From the NCBI GenBank assembly GCA_029948255.1, contig JALIZF010001726.1:372001-436000 (forward strand): a stretch of 64,000 nucleotides of DNA, written 5' to 3'. The notes under the pieces are model-generated. The model saw only the letters and a list, made by a program, of their open reading frames with translations, was not told the DNA's origin and ran no database searches. The position numbers were made by a program, and so were the translations under genes. This DNA is from Telmatactis stephensoni. Its lineage: Eukaryota > Cnidaria > Anthozoa > Actiniaria > Isophelliidae. Below are positions 29,162 through 40,759 of this stretch, piece after piece. Position 1 is the first letter of the stretch; the number at the start of each line of letters is the position of its first letter.

Positions 29162-31908
29162 CTACATAAATTCCAAACGCGTGCGCGCGCTACTGACACC
29201 AGAGCTTAATTTAGCTGTGTGCGTATCTAAAATCAAGAGAGCATAAATATATAATAATTGTTAAATATTCTATTTTTGTTTTGTCAACGAGAAGTTTATA
29301 ATTTACCTTAGGGATGTATTTTGGTAACTTGAAAATTTCATAAACGCGCATTTTTTGACCTAAAATTCATAAAAAAAACAAAAAATGAAATAAAAAATTT
29401 AAAAAGGTAAAAAATTAAAAACAGATCGGTGGTTATGCTGCTGCTGCTGATGGTGATGATGATGATATTAATAATGAATAATGATAATAAACTTTATTTA
29501 TTCTGGTTGATCAGTCAACACTGCATTCTGAAGCTGGTTTCAACTGGTGTCCAACAATATAAAACTATATTCAGGGGCGGATCCAGGATTTCACAAAGGG
29601 GTGTCCCAAATAGGCCTCTTGAGAGATGACGTCACATCCAAGATGGCGGCCTCCTAACAAAGGGGTGTCCCAAATAAGCCTCTTGAGAGATGACGTCACA
29701 TCCAAGATGGCGGCCTCCTAACAAAGGGGTGTCCCAAATAGGCCTCTTGAGAGATGACGTCACATCCAAGATGGCGGCCTCCTAACAATGAAATCTGATG
29801 ACGTCATCTTGCAAGAAGCCTATAGGAAAAAAGGATAAGTACGGCGCTAGGGGGTGTCCGGTGCACCCATGGACAACCCCCTGGATCCGCCCCTGATATT
29901 AACTATGATATGGTGACTAATGTTCATGATGACTTATGATGATGAATACTGATGATGATGTGATGATATATGATGATAAAGATGATGATGATGATGATGA
30001 GTTCACAAACCTTTCTTAAGGGGGCATTTGAATGTGTCCACGTCAGCGCTACACACGTCAAAGTCCTTTTCAAAAAGTGTTCTTCCATGGTATTTCGCAA
30101 CAATGCTAACGGTTCCTTTATGAAGCGACACGGCTACGAAATATACAAATTAAACGATATGATTACGTTAAAGATTTCACACTCTCGTGAAACTCTCCTC
30201 TTTTAGTTTTATTTGTCTGTTTGGAGTTTGTTTACTTGTTTGTTTGTTTTCTCATTTGTTTGTTTGTTTGTTTGTTTGTTCATTTGTTTGTTTTCTCATT
30301 TGTTTGTTTGTTTGTTTTCTCATTTATTTGTTTGTTTGTTTTCTCATTTATTTGTTTGTTTGTTTGTTTGCGTGCATATTTATTCCCTACTTTCACATGT
30401 CCATAATGCCTTGCGCCTTGAGGGGCAGCTAGCATTTAGACAGTCGGTTGTTTTTTTTGAACTAAAACTTTTTAAAATTATGTATGCAGAATGTCTGTAG
30501 ACTTGTTTTGAGTTTAAGTTTTGTCATTATGTTAACATTTCTATAAGATTTTATGATGTTTCGTCGTTTGTTTTGTTTCGTTTCGTTTGTTTTGCATAAT
30601 AATAGTTGCCCCCCCCCCCCCCCCGCCCAAAGACAAAAGGCATTATGGGGCTTGTCAAAGTGGCTTCGCTTGTATGCTTGAGCATAATGACTTGTGCGAT
30701 GCCTTATTACGTAGGAAGAGAGAAGTGGAGTAAAGAGAAGGAAAAAGGATGGTAGAAAAGAGAAACAAGCTACTTACGCATAGTAAAGTTGGCCGCCGCT
30801 GTTGCTGTAACCCGTCCCAGTGTTTTGTTAAAAGATATAAGAACTTTGCCTATTTTAATTCGTGGAGAGTCACGATCTGTCAAACAAACAAATCTTCATT
30901 TTTGCAAACATGCAGTACCCCGTCATAGAACTTTTTTCGTATGCTGTCATGGTACTGACACGCTCGCGTTGACCTGCACCTAAATCAGACAGACACTGGA
31001 ATTGCAGCAATTCATGAATCAATCTCGATCACTGAAAAATCCTTCTCGTGCGTTCGTCCATTTATAAGCTCGCCGCGTAAGTTAGCACTTATACTCGCAA
31101 TGTACACAATGTTCCCGAATGCCTATCAACGTTTTAGAATTGTATGCAATATTGATATCAGTGATGCTGTGAGTGGGATTCTACAAGACTTAAAACATTA
31201 AACAAACTGTTTTACACAAGACTCATTGTTCAACTTGACTCGTCTTCAGCAAAACAGGAAATATTTCACGTGACGCTCGACCTTGACCTTGATAGTCACA
31301 TGACGACCTTGAAAGGTTAAAACTTGCTGAAACTTCCTGATTTTTTTTCTTGAAGATTTTCATAAATTGAAAATTATCTTATGTAGTGTATAGCTGTTGC
31401 ACCAGTTACCGTCAGTCTAACCTTTAACTATACTCGGCATATTTTACCGTCACATCCGAGATGAAAAATTGCAGAGCTATAAATCACGGTTTATTTAGCG
31501 TAAAACACTTTGTAAGACGACGCTAGTTTGACTATCAAAATAATATCTCTACAAGTTCCTCATCCACCGTTATACATACACACACCAACACAAAATGAAA
31601 TCGATACGATTGACACATCAACTTGAATACCTACCACAGCTACTGTACACATCTCCTATGGAACGGTAGCCTTTCCTTTCCATTTTATTCGACCATTTGT
31701 CCCATTTTCCACTTGAATTCCCATGAAGGCCGAATTCGTTGAAGATGTCCAAGTCAGCGAGGTTTGCAAAGAAGTAGGATTTCAGCATTACCCCAGTAAA
31801 GGCAAGAAACACAAGCAGAAGAAGCTGGATTGCTATTCTCTTCTTGTAGCCTATACTGAAGAATCGAAACTGTACGTAGGAAAGTGTCTTGCGAACACAA
31901 TCCATCAT
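29162..31908 (-). CDS. ML (MD-2-related lipid-recognition) domain protein with N-terminal membrane anchor
   Basis: Minus-strand exons: 31908-31635 (ATG), 30876-30778, 30133-30011 and, tentatively, 29226-29162 (TAG). The first three junctions have GT/AG ends and fitting phases. Residues 25-42 (IAIQLLLLVFLAFTGVML), preceded by KKR, form one membrane segment, so the rest should face the lumen or outside (type II). The ML domain follows: SSC at 89-91, RIKIGKVLISFNKTLGRVTA, LHKGTVSIVAKYHGRTLFEK, then FDVC (152) and CP (161-162). These cysteine positions and the V.Y.G...F...FD.C pattern match ML proteins such as NPC2, GM2 activator and phosphatidylglycerol transfer proteins, which hold a lipid in a beta-sandwich. 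Sequons are NSS at 64, NKT at 108 and NFT at 121. The last exon (SGVSSARTRLEFM) is weak and ends before the usual final cysteine, so the C-terminus is unsure. Most ML proteins are secreted, so the anchor is unusual. Confidence 0.72.
29572..29895. mobile_element. hAT-like element carrying three 64-bp CRE/YY1-type repeats
   Basis: The termini CAGGGGCGGATCCAGG are perfect inverted copies (29572-29587 and 29880-29895), flanked by ATATT on both sides, a five-base duplication. Inside, from 29596, a 64-bp unit (AAAGGGGTGTCCCAAATAGG and onward) repeats three times. Each unit contains TGACGTCA and CCAAGATGGCGGC. No ORF. It lies in the last intron of the ML gene. Confidence 0.8.
29926..30000. repeat. 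(GAT)n-rich microsatellite
   Basis: Irregular GATGAT/TGATGA runs immediately downstream of the third ML exon on the minus strand. Confidence 0.8.
30226..30371. repeat. (TTTG)n microsatellite with TTCTCATT interruptions
   Basis: TTTG tetranucleotides are broken at intervals by TTTTCTCATT, giving a second-order period of about 32 bp. The CLFVCLF-type frames through it are artefacts. It lies in an ML-gene intron. Confidence 0.9.
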
Positions 31909-33016
31909 AGTTCATTCTTCTTTAAGTAGAAACCGTTCGCTTTATGAGGTTTTCAAGCTCGCAAATTTTTTTTCGAATACAGATAATTGTGAAACTTTAG
32001 ATGGAGAATTATTCCGGAAATGAGGCTAACACGTCTGTCAACAGCTTGTGATCCTTGCGTGACGTGCACCCTCTCTTGGTACCGCAACGCTGCGGGAGGG
32101 GAAAGGGAAGAATGACCCAATTTATTTGATGTTTTCATCTCGAATATGTTGTACCGCACACATCTTGTAAAGTTTAGTTTATCTTCAAAATGACTGTTTA
32201 GGTTCAGGTTGCTGTTCAGCTGGTCGAAAAAGACGCGTTATAAAGGTCTGGACACACGCTGCGGCTTTACTTGTAACGTTCCGCACTATAACTGCATCCC
32301 TGCAATTAAATTAAATTGCGCGCAACAGCTGCAGAAGTAACACGTGGCAACAAGCTGCATCGTATAGCTAAGAAATAACGATGGCAGATTTGGTCTAGAC
32401 TTGAACTTGCCATTATAATCACACTTTTTGCATATAGACGTGTGTTCTATGCTCTCAAAATGTTTCATCCTTTGACACCCTCAAGACTATCCTATTGTGC
32501 GCAAAGCTTTATAAAACGTTACACCGTGTCCCGGTTCATATTGACATACATTCCTACAAGTGTTGTTCGAGTTTTTAAAACGAGTTGATCCCTTACCCTG
32601 CAGATTCTTTGGAGAAAAAAGTAACAAGAGCAACGTAGTCGGTAGTGCACGGTCTTCCAAGCATTGATAACTAGGAGACTCGAGACTCCGCTATGTGCAC
32701 CATTATAAAAACGTTTGGCAGCCAATTTGACGTTGACCCGCATGCGTTTGAGCTATTTTCCAAACACCGTCTCCGCGCGCACTGAAATTAAGCTAGCGAT
32801 TAATTTAGTGTCTTTAGTGCGCGCAAGTGCATGGTTAATCTAAAAATAGCCAGAATACACGGCAATACACCATGGACATGCGAGACTGTCTCATGGTTAT
32901 GCTCTACTGATGAAAAAAATTACTTGCCTTTTCACTAAGGAAGAAAACTACGATCATTGCCAGAATTGTTAATTGGCACAATTTTTGTCGGGATGCGCGC
33001 ACAGTGAATCGTTATG

Positions 33017-33200
33017 AGATTGGCTCCCCCCGTGCCCCCTTTACAATGTTGCTGTGAAAATGCCAACACCTACGACTCGGCAATCAGTCCGATACACTTT
33101 TTAGCTACCAGCAACATTGTACAGGGGGAGGGAGGTCCAATAATATGGCCACAAAGTGTAAAATGTACAAAAAAATCCGTTAATTTTACATCATTGGCAA
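33017..33200 (+). repeat. Dispersed repeat, intergenic copy
   Basis: Forward copy of the element seen reversed at 26095-26265: GATTGGCTCCCCCCG, then AGCAACATTGTACAGGG, GGTCCAATAATATGG and AATGTACAAAAAAATCC. Confidence 0.65.
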
Positions 33201-33854
33201 AGATTGTAGGTTTATTTGCATTTGTTCAGAGTAAAAGTAGGGCTAAGAATGAAGGATAAAAAGACTTTTTTTTACAAGACATTTTTATTCAAATTATCAT
33301 GGCTCTTAGTTTTTCACTTCTTGATTATTATTTCTAATTTCATTTTTTCATAGATACGTTACATGTCATATTGTTGAATAGTGTCCTTGAACATTTAACT
33401 ATTAAATTAATACTGATGCTATATAAGTTATACTATCAAACTCATTAATAATTCACGAGAAAACAATAGAAAATCATAAAATTCTAAAACAGCAAGAGAT
33501 TTGCCCTGATTTGCATGCAACTTTAACTTGGATTTTCTTGGTCAAAATCACCTCTATCTTGAAAGTGGTAGTAAAACATGACCTAACTAAACTAGAAGTT
33601 TGATAAGTAATCAGGATAAAATATTTGCCTCTGGCCTTTAATGGCATAAAATGGCTTGCCTGCGGCTCTCCTACCCATATTTTATATATTACTAGCCACA
33701 TCTAACACATGCACACACACAAACGTTTGTTCAGTAAAATTTGAAAATACTCACATTGAATTTGCGCTATATAAATGAATAAATTATCATTATTCTGGTA
33801 AAGATCATTAATTTCTCCCAAAAAATTCCATCTTTCACATATGTATAAGTAATG

Positions 33855-33955
33855 TATAAAGAACGAGAGAGCGTGTTATATCGGTGGATAAAGATCCGAG
33901 CCGAAGGCGAGGATCTTTAGACCCGATATAACACGCTCTCGAGTTCTTTATATTA
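33855..33955. repeat. Foldback element with 28-bp arms
   Basis: AAAGAACGAGAGAGCGTGTT plus ATATCGG pairs with CCGATATAACACGCTCTCG plus AGTTCTTT. Inside, GATAAAGATCC and GGATCTTTA pair again, so the unit is nearly one long hairpin. Confidence 0.8.
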
Positions 33956-34207
33956 CTTATCAAACGTCTAGTTGTCAATTATCATATTGGACCAGAATTT
34001 TCCAAGTTTGACTACTTTTGGCTTAGAAAATCCAACTTCAAGTTTATGCAAATGAACAAAAATCTTTATCCGATATAAAGATCTACGTTCCGGTAGTGAT
34101 TTCCATTGTGTTTTCTAATGAATTATTAATGAGTTTGATAATAGATCTTCAAAAACTCATTAATAATTCATAAGCAAATAGACAATTGAAGACGTTCATT
34201 TGGTCAC

Positions 34208-34372
34208 GTGTTGAGACCTTTATACCAGATTTAAACACTGATGCATAAACATGAGTGTTTTATCAAAATCAGTTAAAACACTCATTAATAAAACATGAGT
34301 GTTTTAACTAATTCTGATAAAACACTCATGTTTATGCATGAGTGTTAGTATCAGTTACAAGGTCTCAGTATA
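34208..34372. repeat. Near-perfect long palindrome
   Basis: The core AACACTGATGCATAAACATG through AACACTCATTAATAAAACAT is mirrored with few mismatches to GCATGAGTGTT. Arms total about 80 bp and reach out to GAGACCTT on the left and AAGGTCTC on the right. Confidence 0.85.
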
Positions 34373-34756
34373 GTTGTCAGATCATTGACCTCGTACAGTA
34401 CCGACAAGACTTTTAATGAAATTCATGCCACTGTATTCTGATGTTCAGAATTCTTTTTACGTGTGGGATGAAAATTTGATGATTCTGTGCATACCTATAT
34501 GCATGAAAAAAAAGACAAACTTATTTCTTCAGTTAAAATGGATTTTCAAATTCATTGCTATAATACTTTCAAATGATGGGTTTTAGAAGTCATTTAAAAA
34601 ACTCGCTGATCGTGTATATATACACTTGGCATAAAACACTCTATAACTATAAAACACTCCTACTCCTTTTTTAAATATTACAAAAAAAACTAATCAGTTC
34701 TTACCACTTTATTATTTTTACAACATTATTTTGATTCAAAGCTTAGATAGATTGCC

Positions 34757-37700
34757 TTAATCAAAACAATTCTGTTTTTGTTCAAATATTTCACCAGGAA
34801 AGAGACCATAATTAAGAACACCAGCTTTTAAAGAGGCCCACGACATTGCAGCTGTACAAAATGCTTTTCCAATATTTCCCTCATTGTCAATACATATAAC
34901 ACCTCCCTGTCCTTGCGTTAAATCATACATCATCTTGATTCCATCTGTACATGCTTGCGATGGTGTGGTGCCATGTTCTACTCGACTTACTACATCACGA
35001 GCAAGGCAAACTTTGATGATTGATTCTCCATGACCTGTGGTTGAAACTCCAGCAAAATTATTAGCATAACCTCCTGATCCACACATTGATGCGTCACCAA
35101 CACGTCCCAACATCTTATAAGGAATGCCTCCTAGAAAAGAATATTATTACATGTAAAAAGGTTTATTAAATGTTGATTCACTTTACATTATATAACAGGT
35201 ACATTTTGCACACTCTGATTGGCCGACACCCCTCTTCAGTGTGTGCAATGAAATAATCATTAATTTATTAAATATAATTAAATAATAAATAACACTTAGG
35301 ATGTAGCATGTACTTTTTGTATGCATGCAGAAAGATATCAAGTTCATGACTGTTTGCACAAGGACACTTTGCCTCAGCAATAGAATAAATAAATAAAGGG
35401 TGTTGCAATAGATGTATGTAATGGATTAGTCAACCAGAAGCTCTCACCAGTAGATGTTGCACATGCAATGTTTCCATAGCGATCCAAGGCCACTGCACCA
35501 ACAGTATCATGTCCTTGATCTTGTGCAAGACGTTGTTGAATAACACTGTTCTTTCTTTCTTCATCTACACTTAGTGATTCTGTGTTCATTGTAGCAGCAA
35601 GCATGGAGTCAAAGTCATTTTTGACTTCTTTGTCAAACAGGGCAGCCTTAAGCCTTGAGTATTCAGAGATTAGAGCCTCAGGATCTTGTAAAATGGGGAC
35701 ACCCTGTTTCTTGGCAAACTTGAGGGCACCGTCACCAACTAACACACAGTGTGAAGTCTTCTCCATGACTAGTCGCGCCAGACTTACAGGATTGGATACA
35801 TTTTGCACGCATGCTACTGCTCCTGAAGAACAGCAAAAAAGGAAGAAAGAAAGAATAATATTAAAGTGGGAAGAACAGTCTAAGTTCACCTTACTTCTGA
35901 GATTTTGACTTTTGGATTTTATCAGAATTTCTACTTAGAGTGCAAAGATAAATGCAGGAAAATCCATGAGCTAAGTGTAATGGCAACTCATTTAAGTTTG
36001 CATTTTTTAAGTTTTTAATTTGAAATAATTGAGTTTGTTTGTCAGTGACAACTAAAATGTAAGATAAGTGTTCCATCCAACGTACAGTGATTGCTTTTCA
36101 TTATTTCATTTTGATTTATATGAACTGTTTAAAAAACAAGCAGCAGTGTTTTATCATGCATAAATACCCAAGGTGAAGCTGATGGTTTTTCACACTTGAT
36201 AAAGCACATGCTGTGAGTTTTTTTTTAATGACTTCAAAAACTCCAACCTAAATTTCATGTTTTTTTTGTAGAAAAAAATGAAAAATTTATGTTTTTTCCA
36301 AAGAAAATTCAGGTTAAATTTTATGTAAATTACGATAAATCTTTATCAGATATAAAGATACCTGTCGTGGTTATGATTTCCATTGTGTCATCCTTATGAA
36401 TTATTAACAAGTTTTTAAATGTAAGATTTTGAAAAAGATGTGCTTGTTAGTGCTACCAGACAGAATTATATTATAGTGCTGACAAATAACTTTTTCCTTA
36501 TTTCAACCATAAAGCTGTTGAAGGTAGAAAATTATAAGTCCTCTTGAAGACAAGTGGTCAACTTATATGGTACCTGTTTTCAAGACAACTGGACTTATAT
36601 GGTACCTGTTTTCAAAGTATTGCCATCCATAATCATGGCATCCATCTCCACAGTGCCATCTTCGGTTAAGACCGAGCCATACCCAGCATTAAATACTGGG
36701 GTATCCTCAAGACTCTTGACGGCAGCTTCTACACCATCAACAGCACTATCTCCCTAATTGATACAGTATATTAACTACACAGATGCCTACCAATACAATA
36801 TTATTATACATGTACATGTAGACTAGAATAATATATGGGATACAGTAGAACCTGCACAGTACTATATATGATTGTATACATCTCAGAGCAAGTGTATTCA
36901 AGGGTTACGTAGAATCCCTGACTCAAACCCCACCCCCCTGGGATACATGTTCAGTTTCTACCAACAAAGCCATCGAGTCAGCTGGAAGGATCATGGGTAC
37001 TGATGCTATATAAAGGAGAAATAGCATCAAATATAAACTAGATAGAATATGTGAAAGCTGCTTGGTACTATGATAAATGGATGAGAAAAATAAATAGTGT
37101 TTATCAGTCATCAAACAACCAGTCCCTGTTGTATAACTCTGCCAGCTGTTTTCATAGGAAATCTGCTTTATAAACCTATGGATCTGTATTTACAGGTTCC
37201 AATGTACTTATGATACATAAACATAAACGATCAATAATGTTAAGTACACATTATGAAAAAGCCCCAAAATGTTTGACACACTAGATCAATCTGTTGCTCT
37301 TGTCTAGCCTCTTTCATAGACTTGCATAAAGGCAAGCTCTCCAAGTAATGTCTGCTTTGAAGGCCTGAAAACATTATTTTCTTTGTGTGTAACAAATTTT
37401 CAGACATATGGTTAATGATCTAAGTACTTGGAGGACGTTTGAAAATTTAAGAAACACAGTTTCTCAAATTGGGATATTTAGGAAACACTGTGTTTTGTAA
37501 ATTGGATATTATGCAATTCACTAGTCTCAGAATATGAAAAATGTTATGAAAGGACAGGGGAAGTGAAATGTATGGAAAAAAGCATGAAAAAGAAAAACAA
37601 TGAATAAACAGATGAAAGGGATGGAGGAGAAAATTAAGAGCAATTGAAGGGAACAAAAGTATGAACAATGGGTGAATTATGGAACGACTTGAAAATGCAA

Positions 37701-38078
37701 TACGTAAGAGGGATATGGAAAGAAAGCAAAGGAGGTGGTGTGGGGACAAAGAGTGTAGAAAGGCAGGACAAAGCTTATGTTTTATGTGTACATACCTAGT
37801 GAATAAATTAAAATTCTCTAGGAAAACGGGCCGTGGTCAGGAGTATTGCTTAACGTGAATGGAGATAATCGTGAATTAAATTAAGTAAAGGCATCTATTA
37901 TGAGCTCATTATGGCTTATTACCTGCAATAGCTTCTTGTAGCCAGCCCTCACTGCCAGCTGAATACCTTCATATGATGCTTCTTTAAAACTAGCAGGCCA
38001 ATTCCAAGCACCGCCATGTACAATAATACACGGTTCGTACATTTTACTACTCTCAGTCAGCTGTTTGCCTTTACCCAT
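34757..38078 (-). CDS. ASRGL1: Isoaspartyl peptidase / L-asparaginase (Ntn hydrolase)
   Basis: Minus-strand exons 38078-37923 (ATG), 36753-36606, 35822-35448 and 35130-34757 (stop) give 350 residues with phases matching. The enzyme cleaves isoaspartyl dipeptides and asparagine; it is made as a precursor that cuts itself to expose a threonine nucleophile. Seen here: [11 protein letters not shown] near residue 20, [44 protein letters not shown], the autocleavage site [20 protein letters not shown] with Thr as the new N-terminus, the [17 protein letters not shown] substrate loop and STTGHGE. The family's usual length is about 310 residues; the C-terminal [15 protein letters not shown] tail and a short N-terminal lead make this one slightly longer. 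Intact as written. Expected in the cytosol. Confidence 0.94.
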
Positions 38079-38594
38079 TATCGAAGAAGACGTAATCTGT
38101 ATACAGCCTTGCTTTGGATCTGTTTTGAATACTGTAATTCCAAAAAAGAAAGTGGATTAGAATTTTGCAGTTAACTTAATGATAAAGAATGAAGAACGTA
38201 AAAACATTTTTCTAAACTTCAACTTCGTTGTCTTGGATAACTGAAGTTTTCGAAATCGAGCCTATGTCTTGGATAAAAATTGCAATTTTTTGCTCGCTGT
38301 ACCCTCGTAAAAAAATGATAGCCATATATCACGATCACATGAAAATAACTGTTAAAAAAGATTATTTACTTACTAAAAGCCTAAAAGTCCAAACTTTGTT
38401 TATCTGAACTGATAGTCTCATGACATCCTCCCAGAATGCTTTGCAAAGCTACAAAACATTCTCGTCCCCAGATCCCACTCATTCACCCTTTTCTCAAAAC
38501 GTTTAAAAAAAGTTGAAAAACAAATGGTTATCATAAACTCACTGCGCATGATCGAAAATTTGGCGGGACGCGCGGGTTCGTACAGACGTAGCCC

Positions 38595-38764
38595 AGGGAC
38601 CGCAAGAGGGGGGGGGGGGGGGGGGGGGCGACTCCCCACGTTTTGCACCCAAAAAATTAATAATAAATGTATGAAATCAATAAAAAAATTGAAAAGTCGA
38701 TGATTCGGCGCTCGTAAGCCCCCCCCTCCCCCCACACACATAAAATACCGCTCCGCGGTCCCTT
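38595..38764. repeat. Possible short TIR element with G and C tracts
   Basis: AGGGACCGC at the left is matched inverted by GCGGTCCCT at the right. Long G and C runs lie just inside, as in the 14568-14807 element, but the ends are shorter and no target duplication is clear. Confidence 0.35.
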
Positions 38765-39647
38765 TTCATTAACCCTTTTCCTTCTCCCAAACCCCTCCCC
38801 TCCTCATCGTCCTCTTCCTTCCCCTCCCCTCCCCCTCCAGAGACTGTTCACAGGCTAGCGGGTTCGCGTTTACAAATAAAAGTACCGTCGATTCAACTGT
38901 GTATTATTATTTCTTTTTCTTCTTCACAACTTTATTGGACAAACCAGAAATGACATAATTTAAATACAAAGATAAAGAAAGTAGAAAAACAACAAAACAA
39001 AATTTAACGTAAAACAAAGGCGCTGTCCAAGAGGTGGGTACAAACGGGACACGAAGTCCCATGCGAGGTACCCGCCTTGACTAAAGTATATATAAACTAG
39101 AAAATACTTCCCAAACCCTAAATTATAGAAGCACTGAAAATATTCTACGCAGGACCAGGGAAAGAGAAAAACTAAAGCAAAGTTTGCGCAGTGAGTGTGT
39201 CGTTCTGATCGGAATCGAGTTGGGATCGAGTTCTGGATACCTGGAAAGTCCGGACTGAAAAGGGCTGAATATAAAGACTGAATATTGAAACTGGGTCTTC
39301 GTCTTCCACTTTTCCCGCTCTTCTCCGTGTACCATTTAATAGTCGAATGTCGCTCCTGTCGGATGCCGCTCTTTATTTTTTATCGTAAGCAAATAAACGT
39401 ATTTCCAACCAAAAGCACCCCAGGATTTTTCTTTGTTTCCTTTACTCCTAGTTTTTCTTTTATTCTTTTTCTGTTTCTTTAGTGGTGGCAAGAAAGAAAC
39501 AAAGAAACAAACCAAGAAATAGAGAGATAGAAAGATAAAGAATGAAAGGAAAAAAAAGAAAAAAGAAAAATCAGATGTATGGGATTGCAAAATATCCATT
39601 TCATTTCATGGAAAACGAATTAAGAATGCCTAGATGGCCTAACTAAT

Positions 39648-40143
39648 ACGTTTCACGGTACCCTGCGAGCAGAGTCTCCCCTTACAGGGTAGTAACGAGG
39701 TATATAGTTTTTTCAGTGATCCCGATCCCAGGGCTAAAAATCTGATCCTTGATTCCCAAAATAAGGATAATTTTGATCACTGATCCCATAAAAAGTGATC
39801 CCTGAAAAATGGTGATCCCGATTCCAAATACAGTGATCCCGATCCCAAGGCTAAAACTCTGATCCCTGAGACCAAAAAATAACGTTCATGTGATCCCTGA
39901 CCCCAAAATAACGCTGATCCCTGATCCCATATACCTCGTTACTACCCTGCCCCTTACCTTCTCCGCGAACGAAACGGAAGGAAGCCAGACTCTGCAAAAG
40001 TCGCGTATTAATTTATTTGAACATGTGTGACGGTTGCTAAGAAACTGTCTCGCTCCTAAGCTGAAAAATGGTACCGGTTTCATTAATGGTCCCTTCGTTC
40101 TTTCGTTCGCGGAGAAGGTAAAGGGAGACTCTGCTCTGTTTCA
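39648..40143. repeat. Inverted repeat holding a hAT insertion in its left arm
   Basis: The left arm CGTTTCACGG, AGCAGAGTCTCCCC, then (after the insertion) CCTTCTCCGCGAACGAAACG is matched in reverse by 40093-40143 (CGTTCGCGGAGAAGGTAAAG and GGAGACTCTGCTCTG). The right arm has no insertion. Confidence 0.75.
39685..39949. mobile_element. hAT-like element with CAGGGTAGTAACGAGGTATA ends
   Basis: Twenty-base perfect inverted termini are flanked by CCCCTTA on both sides (seven bases). The interior is made of GATCCCTGATCCC-type repeats. The facing arm of the host inverted repeat preserves the unoccupied site CCCTTTACC, which supports real insertion with duplication. Confidence 0.82.
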
Positions 40144-40303
40144 CGATGCAAGCCCGGCACTTGCAGGAATTGGAAGACCGGCTTCAGCATAGAATTGTAC
40201 AAATGCACTTCTTACTTATACATAGGTTAAAACATACCTTAAGAGACTGGATAAACAATGTTACTCGCATCAGTAAATCTTCTACGAAGAACAGATATGT
40301 TCT

Positions 40304-40669
40304 CTACCCCCCGGGGGTGTACTCCCTATATTGGTGTGCTAGGGATAGATGATCGTCGTATTTTTTAGGGGTTGAAATCGCCGATTTGGTATTTTTTTAG
40401 GGGTCGTCAGAGAAAATCGAAGGTTTTTCAGAAAAGATGGTATTTTTTAGGGGTACAAAATAAACGAGACGATTTTTTTTTACTTACTGCCTTTTTATTA
40501 GAAATTTTTTTTTGTTTTTTTTTGGTATTTTTAGGGGTATTTTTGAGCTGTTAGGTATTTTTTAGGATCGAAAATTTTGGCATTTGGGTATTTTTTAGGG
40601 TACGTTTTGGAGGTTTCCGACGATCATCCCTAGCGTTTTGACCCCAAAGAACCCCCTCCGGGCTCTACC
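40304..40669. repeat. T-rich dispersed element with TATTTTTTAGGGG repeats
   Basis: GTATTTTTTAGGGGT-like motifs recur about six times between CCCCGGGGGTGTACTCCC and GACGATCATCCCTAGC. The outer parts (CTAGGGATAGATGATCGTCG and its inverted partner) pair. It lies just upstream of IMPA copy A. Confidence 0.55.
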
Positions 40670-40759
40670 AAGCTCTACCCTAATTTCCTTCTGTCCCAGT
40701 AATCACGGTTCTTCACACCAAAGGAATACCAATCCAACCAAAAGAAACAAGAAACAAAG

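Larger units (their letters stand above)
31909..34756. other. Intergenic region with palindromic elements
   Basis: No exon recognised between the ML gene start and the ASRGL1 stop codon. It holds a dispersed repeat (33017-33200), a foldback (33855-33955), related AT-rich hairpin pieces (34050-34165) and a long palindrome (34208-34372). Confidence 0.5.
38079..40759. other. Divergent intergenic region between ASRGL1 and IMPA copy A
   Basis: No exon was recognised. It contains a possible G/C-tract element (38595-38764, ends AGGGACCGC inverted), CT/GA-rich low-complexity DNA near 39400-39560, an inverted repeat with a hAT insertion (39648-40143), and a T-rich element (40304-40669). Confidence 0.5.

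Noticed and set aside
29597..29787. CRISPR-like array
   Set aside because: Three 64-bp units are directly adjacent with no spacers, inside a eukaryotic transposon.
30187..30500. Cys/Phe/Leu-rich membrane-like frames
   Set aside because: Translations of a TTTG microsatellite inside an ML-gene intron.
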